DNA from: an uncultured Bacteroidales bacterium
GTDB lineage: Bacteria > Bacteroidota > Bacteroidia > Bacteroidales > Bacteroidaceae
DNA length: 64,000 nt
Assembly: GCA_902763865.1 (NCBI GenBank)
Contig: CACWTR010000003.1
Location: 1 to 64,000 of the forward strand
Direction: 5' to 3'
In this document: positions 1 to 9,800 of the stretch, piece by piece
Position numbering within the stretch: the stretch's first letter is position 1
Layout: the number at the start of each line of letters is the position of its first letter
Notes under the pieces: model-generated
Databases searched by the model: none
What the model was told of the DNA's origin: nothing
The model's input: the letters and a program-made list of their open reading frames with translations, nothing else
Position numbers and translations under genes: made by a program

Positions 1-44
1 AAGCTTGAAAATTGATTTTCAAAGTTTGAAAATAACTTTATGAC
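1..44. repeat. 21-bp-period TTTTC/GAAAA palindromic repeat, partial array
   Basis: The window opens inside a short array whose units have the form TTTTC-N7-GAAAA, repeating about every 21 bp. Related arrays lie at 11428-11511 and 42206-42250. The left end is cut by the window edge, so the full copy number is unknown. Confidence 0.6.
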
Positions 45-110
45 GCGAACCTCGGAGGTTCCTATTGCGGACCTCGAAAGTTCCTGACGCGGACCTCGGA
101 GAAAAGGAAA
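45..110. repeat. 22-bp tandem repeat, GCGGACCTCGGA type, 3 units
   Basis: Three consecutive 22-bp units (45-66, 67-88, 89-110) share the core GCGRACCTCGRA followed by a less conserved half. No spacers separate the units. It directly follows the 21-bp-period repeat and lies downstream of the secreted protein at 303-2447. Confidence 0.65.
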
Positions 111-152
111 AGGGACTGTGCCATAATAAACGTACATACCCTCTTATATGAT

Positions 153-243
153 TTAACCACGAATTGCACGAATTACACGAATTTATAATTAACTTACAAC
201 CTGCAGTTAAATCATTCGTGTAATTCGTGCAATTCGTGGTTAA
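153..243. repeat. Perfect 30-bp inverted repeat with 9-bp internal period
   Basis: Arms at 153-182 and 214-243 are exact reverse complements around a 31-nt loop. Each arm is a ladder of 9-bp units of the type CACGAATTR. It could form a strong cruciform or RNA hairpin and may end transcripts from the gene at 303-2447, although no clear U-tract follows. A sister element of different sequence but the same design is at 42025-42110. Confidence 0.75.
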
Positions 244-302
244 AAGCTATTGGTCGTATTATGCGCAGTACCTTTCCTGTTATGGTCGTGTGAAAGTGCC
301 CC

Positions 303-2447
303 CTATCGGAGCACTTTCTTTCCGTTCACGATGTTGATGCCCTTCTGCATCTTCTGCATGCGCTGGCCTGCGAGATTGTAGATGGCGGTCTCCTGCACAG
401 CATCCTGCACAGCAGCGGCGGGAGCGGCGATGGCGTCGATGATGGAGGTGTCAACGTAGGTGACGGTGATTGTCTGAATGCGGGCCTGCGAGGTGGCCTG
501 GTTGGTCAGGACGACCTTGCCCATGTCGCCGCTCCACGTGGCCGTGGGGCCATCCACTTCGGCTGCGGTGCCGAACTGGTCCTTCCACTCCTTGATGTAG
601 CTTTCGCCTGCTGCGGTGAGGACAATACTCTTGATGGCATATCCGTCGGCCACGGTGAGCTCGATGTAGCTGGGCTCGGTGAGTGTGGGTTCTTCACCCT
701 CGGCGCCCTTCTCTACCTTACTGCCATAAATCTTGATGTGGTTGTCGTTGGGATTGGCGTATGCTTTGTTGACGTGGAGCGTAACGACGTCGTTGCGGAC
801 GGCGGTGAACTCTCCGCCCGTGCTGGAGACGCCCTGGCCGGAGATGTCGGCATCGTTGTAAGCGAAGATGGCATCGGCATAGCCCTTCTCCTTGACAATG
901 AGGGTGAAGCTCTTGCTGTCGGCAAGGTAGGTGGCGGTCTCAGCCACGTTTGCCGTGATGACCGTTGTGCCGTAGGCTTTGGGAGTGATACGTCCGTCGG
1001 CGTCGATGGTGGCTACCTCGGGGTCGGAACTCTCGTAGGTCACGACACCGTCGGAGTTCGTGGTGAACTTGGCTGTAGGCTGGCCTTCGATATCCACGCT
1101 CTCGCTCTCTACGCTCCATGCGGAGACGGGAGCCACCTGCGAGGTCTTGAGCACGAACTCGTCGGCTGTGCGGGGTGCAATCTCCCAGACCTGGCTGTTC
1201 TTGTACCAGATGGCCACGCCGGTCACGTCATACGTCTTGCCCTCGTAGAGCTCGGGCAGCTTGATGAAGGTGCCGTAGGGGGTGATGCTGTTGTCGTCGT
1301 CATCCACGAAGACGCCGCCCGTGTAGGTGACTCCCTCGAGGCTGATGAGGCAGCCCTGCATATTCTTCTCGAGGTCGGCAACCATGACTTTCTGCGGTGT
1401 GGCTTCCCCGCCCTTGGTGACGGTGAGGCCCTCTGTGGTGGAGGTGAGGCCGACAATCTCGGCGCACTCGTTGTAGAGGGTCAGGGAGATTTGTGCCCGG
1501 CCCGTCAGTACGTCGCCCACAGCGAAGCCGTGTCCGTTCTGATAGAGCAGAATGCCGTTCCGTCCGTCGGTGAAGTAAGCGTTGCTGTTCTTCACGCCGG
1601 TGCAAATCCAGTTATTGAACTCCACGAGGACAGGCTCCTTCGCTTCAGTGGCAGCAGCGCAGAGGTCGGCAATGTTGGTGTAGGTCTTTGCAAACTGGAA
1701 CTCGACGGAAGCGACAGAGCTGGCATTGCCGGCGGCATCGTAGGCAACAGCCTTGACGGTGCAGTCGGTGCTCACCGTGAAGGGAGCGACGTAGGCGGTG
1801 CTCTCGTTGGTGGGGTCGGTGCCGTCGAGGGTGTAGTAGGCGGTCAGCCCCTCTTCAGTGCTGATTGTCACCTCCTGCGGCTCGGAGAAAGCTCCGCCTG
1901 CGGGAGAGATGACGGGCTTGGCTACAACGACGCCGCCTGTGGTGTATTCCACGGTTATCTTCTTGATGTAGAAGGCACCTTGTCCGCCAGTCATCGTCCA
2001 GGCAATGACAATCTCGCCGGAAGCGCCGCCCGTGTATTCGTAGGCGGCATTCGTGGTCTCCAGGGCCGTCGTAGCGCTGCCGTCGCCAAGGGTGTATTCA
2101 GTACCATTGACGCTGACAGCCATCGTGCCGACCAGATTCTTGCCGCGGCTGGCCTCCACCGTCACGCCGAGAATCGTGCCGGGAATGCCCTCGGTGGAAA
2201 TGCTCACGCTTTTGCAGGTTTTGGCATTCGTGCCGAAATGAGTACCCAGGTCGTTGCTGAATACGCTGACCACGCCTTCCTCCATCGCGAGGGTCCAGTC
2301 AACGCCGCTCAGCGTAAAGCTGGTTTCCGTCGTGCTCTGAGGAATGTCCGTTGCAACAAATGTGTGGGAATAAGTTTCTGCCCAGGCATTGCTCCCCATG
2401 AAGAGAAGGGACAGTACGGACAGGAAAAAGAAGGTAGTTTTTTTCAT
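303..2447 (-). CDS. Secreted multidomain surface protein with chitobiase-like, Ig-like and T9SS-like tail domains
   Basis: A 714-residue exported protein of unknown substrate. It has a clear signal peptide (residues 1-23, ending NAWA), then an N-terminal beta-sandwich-like region. Residues ~177-250 resemble the chitobiase/beta-hexosaminidase C-terminal domain (YYTLDGTDPT). Residues ~255-430 resemble an OB-fold-like module, and ~440-520 a bacterial Ig-like Big_2 domain (ATIDADGRITPKAYGTTVIT). The last ~30 residues (IYNLAGQRMQK, ending NGKKVLR) match the form of a type IX secretion sorting tail, so export through T9SS and surface display are inferred. No catalytic domain is recognisable. It is transcribed away from the regulator at 2600. 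Confidence 0.75.
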   Translation of the reverse strand: MKKTTFFFLSVLSLLFMGSNAWAETYSHTFVATDIPQSTTETSFTLSGVDWTLAMEEGVVSVFSNDLGTHFGTNAKTCKSVSISTEGIPGTILGVTVEASRGKNLVGTMAVSVNGTEYTLGDGSATTALETTNAAYEYTGGASGEIVIAWTMTGGQGAFYIKKITVEYTTGGVVVAKPVISPAGGAFSEPQEVTISTEEGLTAYYTLDGTDPTNESTAYVAPFTVSTDCTVKAVAYDAAGNASSVASVEFQFAKTYTNIADLCAAATEAKEPVLVEFNNWICTGVKNSNAYFTDGRNGILLYQNGHGFAVGDVLTGRAQISLTLYNECAEIVGLTSTTEGLTVTKGGEATPQKVMVADLEKNMQGCLISLEGVTYTGGVFVDDDDNSITPYGTFIKLPELYEGKTYDVTGVAIWYKNSQVWEIAPRTADEFVLKTSQVAPVSAWSVESESVDIEGQPTAKFTTNSDGVVTYESSDPEVATIDADGRITPKAYGTTVITANVAETATYLADSKSFTLIVKEKGYADAIFAYNDADISGQGVSSTGGEFTAVRNDVVTLHVNKAYANPNDNHIKIYGSKVEKGAEGEEPTLTEPSYIELTVADGYAIKSIVLTAAGESYIKEWKDQFGTAAEVDGPTATWSGDMGKVVLTNQATSQARIQTITVTYVDTSIIDAIAAPAAAVQDAVQETAIYNLAGQRMQKMQKGINIVNGKKVLR

Positions 2448-2487
2448 AAGCTTTGGTTTTTTGTTAGTTTGGTTTTCCTTTGATTTA

Positions 2488-2495
2488 CAAATATA
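2488..2495 (-). promoter_or_regulatory. Putative -7 element of the secreted protein gene
   Basis: TATATTTG on the minus strand fits the Bacteroidota -7 consensus TAnnTTTG, about 40 bp upstream of the start at 2447. I see no well-spaced -33 partner. Confidence 0.4.
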
Positions 2496-2548
2496 GCATT
2501 ATTTACACAAACGAAGCCACTTTAGCACAATAAAAAAACGCGAAAGGA

Positions 2549-2578
2549 TTGCATATTGGCTGAAAAGACATAACTTTG
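2549..2578 (+). promoter_or_regulatory. Putative promoter of the AraC-type membrane regulator
   Basis: TTG at 2549-2551 and TAACTTTG at 2571-2578 are 19 bp apart, fitting the Bacteroidota -33/-7 arrangement. It implies a very short leader before the ATG at 2600. It is divergent from the promoter of the secreted protein at 2447. Confidence 0.6.
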
Positions 2579-2599
2579 CAGGTATAAAACTCCCCAGAC

Positions 2600-3697
2600 A
2601 TGAGCGAAAACATACTTTTCCTGACCCTCGGCGGGTCTGCCGTAGCCCACCTCATCATAGCATCCGTGATGGCACTCTTCGCACGCCACCGCATACAGTA
2701 CCTTGCCCTGGCATGGGAGAACGGACTCTTCTTCCTGACGATGCTCGTGGCCTCCTTCTTCAGCCACACCATCGCCACGGCACATCCCGGCATCCTGCAC
2801 CCCGGAATGCTCCTGGCACTGCTCTGCGCCTGCTACCTGCAAAGCATCTATCCCCTGCACATCTCCATGCCAGGCTTCCTGCAATGGGAACGCATGATAC
2901 GCTATGCCAGCCCCACCCTCCTGATGCTTGCCATCTACATCGGAGCATCGCTCATGGGCAGCGAAATCGTCTATATCTACACTGCAAACGAACTGGTGGC
3001 AAACATCCTGACCAGCGACGTCCTGATGCGACTCTGCGCCCTCGCACTGAGCATCTGGTACATCGTGAACATCTTCCTGCTGCCACGACGCCTGGCCCGA
3101 CACGCCGACGTGCCGGGCTACCTGATCGGCTATTGCCTCGCCATGGGACTCTCGGTGGTCTTCTACACCTACATCGCCATCACCTACAACGTCACGCTGC
3201 TCGCCATCTACATCATACTCTTCACCATCCTCAACCTCTACCTCATGTTCCGGACCCTCGAGACGATAGCACTCCAGCTGCCGCGACCCGTCATCAAGGA
3301 AGTGGCAGAAGCACCTGCCGAAGAGAACAAAGAGGAGAAGTACTCGGAAGACTTCAACGAAGCCAACCTCTACCGCTTCCAGCGCATCAACTTCTGGATG
3401 CAGACGCATCGCGAAGAATGGAAGGACAGCACCTTCGGGCGCGACCGACTCTGCCAGGAGACGGGCTACAACCGCCACATCGTACTGCAAAGCATACGCA
3501 GCCAAGGCTTCAATAACATCCACGACTTCATCAGCAGCTTCCGCATAGCAGAACTGAAGCGCATGATAGCCCGCGGCGAAGTCAATTCAGCCAACGACGC
3601 GCTGGCTGCCGGCTTCGGCACCATCCAGACCGTCCGCGCCTGCTTCCTGAAACTGGAAGGAATCACCCTGGACGACTATCTCGGACATCCCGAATAA
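2600..3697 (+). CDS. Membrane-anchored AraC-type transcriptional regulator
   Basis: 365 residues. The first ~220 residues form about six or seven hydrophobic helices with little extramembrane sequence. A charged linker (~230-255) leads to a C-terminal AraC/XylS-type DNA-binding region (~265-365), with two helix-turn-helix stretches around GRDRLCQETGYNRHIVLQS and NDALAAGFGTIQTVRACFLK. The architecture suggests that a membrane signal is passed directly to DNA. It is divergent from the secreted protein at 303-2447 and convergent with the giant protein at 3879-10871, either of which could be a target, but no operator is visible. The regulator class is fairly sure; the signal is unknown. Confidence 0.75.
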   Translation: MSENILFLTLGGSAVAHLIIASVMALFARHRIQYLALAWENGLFFLTMLVASFFSHTIATAHPGILHPGMLLALLCACYLQSIYPLHISMPGFLQWERMIRYASPTLLMLAIYIGASLMGSEIVYIYTANELVANILTSDVLMRLCALALSIWYIVNIFLLPRRLARHADVPGYLIGYCLAMGLSVVFYTYIAITYNVTLLAIYIILFTILNLYLMFRTLETIALQLPRPVIKEVAEAPAEENKEEKYSEDFNEANLYRFQRINFWMQTHREEWKDSTFGRDRLCQETGYNRHIVLQSIRSQGFNNIHDFISSFRIAELKRMIARGEVNSANDALAAGFGTIQTVRACFLKLEGITLDDYLGHPE

Positions 3698-3700
3698 TCA

Positions 3701-3799
3701 AGTCAAATAGCTCATTGGGCCACATTAGACTCATTGGCCCATTTGACTCATCAGCCCCATTAACACCATTGGCCCCCATTAACACCATTGGTTCCATTA
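3701..3799. repeat. 9-bp-period intergenic array (CCATTRR type)
   Basis: About eleven imperfect 9-bp units built on a CTCATTGG/CCCATTAA theme fill the space from just after the stop codon at 3695-3697 to the terminator at 3806. One of six 9-bp ladders in this window. Confidence 0.6.
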
Positions 3800-3805
3800 A
3801 CCAAA

Positions 3806-3837
3806 AAGCCCCCTGCGGACCGTTCCGCAGGGGGCTT
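3806..3837. terminator. Bidirectional Rho-independent terminator
   Basis: A perfect 14-bp stem (AAGCCCCCTGCGGA and its complement) with a 4-nt loop, flanked by an A-run on the left and a T-rich run on the right. It can therefore serve both the convergent regulator (+) and the giant protein gene (-). The same hairpin recurs at 11614-11645 behind the paralogous giant gene. Confidence 0.85.
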
Positions 3838-3878
3838 CTTTTGTCCATCCCCTTACGGGGAGGTTAGGAGGGGTCTTC

Positions 3879-6800
3879 TTACTGCTGAGCCATCAGGTTC
3901 AGGACAGTCACGAAGTCAGCAATGTCAACCTTACCGTCGCCGTTCAGGTCGGCTGCTGCCTGATACTCGCTGGCTGCCATGATGTTCAGGACAGTCACTG
4001 CATCGGCAATGTCAACCTTACCGTCGCCGTTCAGGTCACCGCTCACACCGCCTGTACCGATGCCGTTGCCCGGGGTGACAACCACCTTAGGCATGCCGGG
4101 AATGGTATAGCGGCTGAAGGTCTCGGTGCCGCCGGATGCAACATAGAGGTTGTTGGCATAGTCGAATGCCAGACTCGTGATGCTGGTCTCGAGAACAGAG
4201 ATGTTGAACTTCGGGTTCAGGAAGATACGTCCATTCTCCATAGGCACGTAGTTGGTCTCGTAGAGGACAATCTTGCCGCTGCCCTGCGGGATGGCAATGT
4301 ACTGACCGTCGGTCGTGACAGCAATCCTGCCGCTGTTGGTCGTCAGGCTATTGTTGCCGTAGTCCTCCAGGCCCTCAGCATTGAAGTGCTTGATGGCAGG
4401 ATTCTCGGCAGAAGCTGTGACAGACTGGATGAACCAGAGGCCACCCTGACCGTCCTCGTGAATGCCGATATAGCTCGGAGTGAAGGAATATACACCGTCG
4501 AGAGGCTCGAAGTTGGCCGAGGGAGCAGCGCTCCATTCCTTAGCAGTGCCAAGGTCGTAGATAGAGCAGTTGAAGTCGGTAGAGTTGTTCTGACCGTTGC
4601 TGCGCTGTGCACCCAGAACGTACATCTTCAGGTCCTCGCCCTTGCCGTTGAAGGCTAAGCTGAGAGCCATGCGGTTCTGTTCATCTTCGCCGACATAGGT
4701 GATACCTGTAGCCTCGTCGAGTTCGCCGCCCGTGAAGACAGGCTTCCACGGTTCGTCAAGGTTGTCGGGATTGATCTCCCATACGGAGCTGTTGCTGGTG
4801 CCGGAAGAACGAGCCACGAAGAGACGACCGTCCTCGGTGAAGCGAAGATCCTTGAGGTCGAACTTGTAGCTGCCGGAGACAACGAGTGCAGAGCCTGCTG
4901 TAATCTCCTCGGGAATGGGCAGTCCGCCGTAGAAGCCGGGAGTGCCGTCGGCAGCATTGATGGGCTTGAAGTTCTGGTCGAAAGCGAAGAGTGCGCCGGA
5001 CTTCTCAGTGGAGATGTAGCCTTCGGGGTATTGTTCAGCCCACGACTCAGCGATGAGTACCTGGCCGAAGCCCTTGCTGGCAGGATTGTTGTTGACAGCC
5101 ATGCCGTAGGGAGCCCATACCTTATAGACATCGCCAACGCGGAGAACGTCGAGCGAGCCCTTGCCCGTTACGGATATCTCGAAGTTGAGAGCCTTCGGGT
5201 TGTCGCCAAGGTTGCTTGTCGGAACGGTAACAGTGTGCGTGCCAGCCGTAAGCTCTTCCTCAACAGGCTGTGCATAGCCGTTGCTGAACTTAACCTCGGC
5301 GCTTTCTGCCTCGGCATTGAGGTCGAAGCTTACGACCACGTTGCTTCCGGCAAGCTTAGCATCCAGATTGTAGGCAAAGGCATTGAGCTGCGGGTTGGGC
5401 TTCTCGTTGGTATATTTGCCTGCATAGAGATAGACAACGTCGCCGCCGAAGAGGTGAGGCGTTGCTTCCTGTCCGAGCGTCTGGAACCAGTGAGGATTGT
5501 CGCCGGTCTGTCCGTTGAGCTTCCAAGCCACTTCGCCGCTTGCGAGCTGTTCGGCTGTGACGAGTGTGCCCTGCTGACCACGGAAGAACTGAGAGACGAA
5601 GACATTGGTCGGGCTGGGAGTAGCACCGCGGGAAATCGTCTGAGAGTTGTCGCCTTCCACTCCGACATTGGTGTATTCGGAGAGGATGAGTGTGTTCTGA
5701 ATCTTGAGAGCTGCATCGGCCCAACCTGCAACGCCGCCTACGTACCAGTGCGGGTTGTCGCCCTCACCGATGATGTGAGTATTGACGATACAGTTGGTGA
5801 TGAGGCTGTTTGCACTGCCGTTGCGACCAATCAGGCCACCGGAGGAGGTGTCGCCCGAGAGGTTGGGAGCCAGGTACAGGGTGGTGGCTATCTCGCAGTT
5901 GTCGATGGTGGAAGCACCGGACATCCAGCGTGTGAGCGGACCTGTGAACTGGTGGCTGCTGTGGAACTCACCTGTCAGCTTGAAGTTCTTGACCGTTGCA
6001 TTCTGCAGTTCATAGAACAGCGTTGCGGGCTCGGCATATTCTCCAGCCGGGATGTTGGCGTCGTCGATATAGACATTGGCAAGGGTGTGGCCCTGTCCGT
6101 CGAGTGTGCCGGCAAAGATATGCACACCACCTTCGCCACGGTTGTGGCCGATGGGCTGCATGGCGATGCCTGACATGTCGATGTCGGCGGTGAGTTTGGC
6201 ACTGGCTTTCTTGTCGTGTTCACTGGCGATGGCACGATAGGCAACGAACTGCTTGGTCGTTCCGACGAGGTAGAATCCTTCTTCGTCCTTCGACGGGATG
6301 ATTTCAGCCACGTTCTGCAGTGCAGGGGGATTCTGAGCTTCCTCAAGCGTATAGTCGCCATTTTCGTAAGCGTCGTAGAGAGCGTCGGTAGCATCGTAGA
6401 GTGCTTCTATCTCGTTTTCGTCGAAGACTTCTTTACCGGTCTCTACCCAGCCGCCGGCCTCATCCTTTTCTACCAAGGCCAGGTTGTAGGATGCGATGGT
6501 TTCAATCATGTCGGAGGTGTTGTAGAGAGAGAGGTAAGCCTGCTTAGCCACGTAGATGTTCTCGAAAATAGCGGAGAACTTGGCTACGAGTTCAGCCTTG
6601 GCTTCCAGGGTCTCGGCTGCTTCGATGGCAGCAACAGCTTCCTGGAGCTCAGTCTTCAGAGCTGTGGGATAGTTGGGGGACTTGGCAAGTCCGTCGGCAT
6701 TCTTGATGGCTGTTTCCACTTCGAGTTGATATGCTCCGAGGATTGTTTCGGCACGCTTCTTCATGTTCTGGAGAACGACGTCGAATGCGGGAGCTGCTGT

Positions 6801-9800
6801 CTCGGCTTCCTCGCCGCAGTAAACCACCTTGAGTGCACCCCATCCTGCCCAGTCGCTGTTGTACTTAGTGCCGGGATTCTTGATGCCGATGGTGAGTTTG
6901 TGGTCCTCGCCTACATGTGCGATGGTGTAAACGGGGTAACGTCCTGCCTTGGCAGCGATGGCCATGCCTGTCTCGCCCTGGATGACGTAGCCCACGAGTG
7001 TTGCACCTTCGTCTTCGCTGGTGGAGAAGCCGTCGTCGAAGATAGGCATGTCGTATGCACCCTTGATGGAGAGGTTGCAGTTCACGCCGTCCTGTGCATC
7101 AGCCACGGCGACGGGGTCTTCGATGGCTGCGGGGAAGTAGTTGAAGATGCCGTTGGCGTAGAGTCCGGCTGCGTAGTTGGTGCCGTAGCGGTCGTTGCTG
7201 GGCCGGATTGCGCCGTTGGTGCTGATGAGATAGTAGCCGGGCTTCATTTCCTCGACGGTCTGGTACATGTCACCGTACTTGTTGAATGCTTCAACGCCGG
7301 TGAAGTTGTTGCCCTGTTCGTCCTGAGTCTGTGCATAGCTGTTGCAGAAGGCTCCGGTCCAATACTCGGCCTGCTTGGTGAAGTCGCTGTTGGGAATCAG
7401 GCTGCTGACGTCGGTGCCTGCCACGTAGCCGTCGGTGATAGCCTTGGCGAGGAGATTGGCAACGCGTTCTGTCTCGGCCTTGATTTCCTCGGCAGTAGCC
7501 GTGTGGTTGTAGATGATGTATTCGTAGGTACCAAGCGGATTGACGTCGTTGGGCTCTTCATCCTCGGAGAGGTAGTTCTCCAGGAGTGTGCGGAGCTCGC
7601 CAGCGAAGTCGTCGTGTGCTGCGAGATAGGCCTTGGCCTTTTCGCACTCTTCGATGTAGGCCTGATAGACCTTGGCGTTCTCCTGGACGGCTGCCTTCAG
7701 TTCATAAACCTTGTTGACAGCGTCGGCGAGTGCTGCGACATTCTCTGCCTCGGTCAGACTCTCGAGTGCTGTCTGCAGCTCGTCGAGCAGGCTCTGGGTG
7801 GCAACGATTTCGTCGATGGCATCGCTCTCGTAGGTCTGTATGTCGGCGGCTACGCTTTCGAGGTCAGCATCGGGGATGGAGAAGTACTGCTCGGCACCGT
7901 AGATGACTACGCCGTGGTTGTCATACGGATAGGGATGCTCGTCCTCTTCGAGTGTCTGGAACCATGTGGGCTCGCGGAACTGCTTTCCGTTGAGCTTGTA
8001 GCAGAGGGAGCCGCTGGCAAGTTCGTCGAGTGCGAGGGGATTGGCCCTGCGGTCCTCGGCCATCGGCCTTACGTGCTGCTGCTTGTTGGCATCGACGCCT
8101 TCGATGTCGGCTTCGTAGCAGTTGATGACCTTTGCCGTGCCGCGGGTGAAGGAGTCGCTGTCGTAGATGCCGGACTGGTTGATAGTAATGGTACTCCAGG
8201 AGTTGATGACCTCGGAGTTGGCGTTAGAGTAGCCGCACATGGCAGCGGACTCGGCACCGGCGGTGATGACGCCTGTTGCCCAGCAGTTGACGATGTGGAG
8301 GTTCATCGAGCCGCCCATGTCCACGCCGAGGATGCTGCAGATGTTGCGCGAGGTGCCGGAGACGTTGCCTTCGTTGCCGACGTTGGTGATGTAGATGTCG
8401 CCGCCGCCGCTGGTGGAGGCGATGAGGCCGACGTAGGCGTTACCGCTGATGAGGCAGGTCTCGTCGAGAATGAGGTTCTTGATGGTGGCTCCGCCGACGA
8501 TGGTGCTGAACATGCCAACGTAGTCCTCGGCCTTCTCGAGGATGAAGTTGCTGATGGTGTGTCCCTGTCCGTCGAAGGTGCCGGCGTAGAGCTGTACGGG
8601 AAGGTACTTCTCCATGTAGTCGGCCATGTCGATGTCTTCGGTCAGGCGTGCGTTGACTTCAGGATGCAGGTTGGCATAGTTGCTCCACCATGTAAGCTCG
8701 GCGCCGTTGCTGATTTCGAGCCAGCCATCGACGGGCGTGAGGAACGAATCGTCGAACGTTCCGCACTCGGTGCACCATCCGTCCTCGAAGTTGTGGGGCG
8801 GGATGACAGCTTCGCCGGAGGGGTTATTGCTGTAGGAGAAGCCGTCGCCGATGGGCTGTCCGTCGCAGCGGAACTGACCGGCGGAGGAATAGACGAGGGC
8901 GCCTTCCTTCTTGATGGGCAGCGGCTCGGGGTCGGTGCCGATGAGCTGATAGAAGCGTTCCAGTCCGTTCTGCTTGCCGTTCAGGAAGAATGCGAGTTCG
9001 CCGCTGGCGATGCCTTCCTCGTTCTCGTAGTGGGTATATTTGTCGTGGTCGGAAACGGCGTTACCGAAGATGGGGTTGACCACATAGACGTTCTCTGTAA
9101 CGACGTTACCGGGGTTGCGGGCGATGTTCTGCGAGTTCTCGGTGTTGGTGTCGAGCGTCTGGTTGCCGGCGCCGATGATGTTGCCGAGCATGGCGCAGTT
9201 GGTGTAGTAGGTCTTCGTAGCGGTCCAGCCGGAGAAGCCGCCCACGCGTGCGCAGTCGGCGCCGCCTTCAGCACCGGGCAGGGTGAAGGTGCCGGCATAG
9301 ATACAATTCTCGACGCGCTTCTCCTTGTCGCCTGTCCAGCCGAACATGCCGCCGGAGGTGTTGTCGCCAACCTTGGTGGAGGTGATATCTACGTCGGAAT
9401 AGACGTTGCGCACCAGGGCCATGCGTGCTTCGCCGCAAAGTGAGCCTGTGCGTCCGCCGTTGGTCTGGATGGAGCCGTGCAGGATGAGGTTCTGGATGTT
9501 GCCGGCCATTTCGGGGAACAGGGCGGCGTAGCCGTTTACTTCGCTTATGCCGATGGTCATGGCGTGGCCCTGTCCGTCGAAGTTACCGTCGATCCAGTCG
9601 CTGGAGTTGAAGATGTACTTGCCGGGTTCGGCAATGTAGGTAATGTCGTTAGCCATCTTCATGTTGAGCCTGAAGCCGTTTGCGATACGGTTCCAGCCCT
9701 CGGCCATGTCGATGTCTGCCGCGTCCTTCAGGATGACAGCGCGGTCTGCGCGGTCAAACTTGGCGGGGTCGTTGACGTCGAAGTAGTCAAAGTTGTAGCA

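Noticed and set aside
738-2483. 581-codon plus-strand frame opposite the first secreted protein
   Set aside because: The minus-strand protein has a signal peptide, known domain types and a sorting tail; the opposite frame has none of these.
6216-9443. Long open frame on the plus strand opposite giant paralogue 1
   Set aside because: It is antisense to a well-supported secreted protein, has Val/Asp/Glu/Gly-rich composition typical of mirrored codon bias, and lacks any domain.
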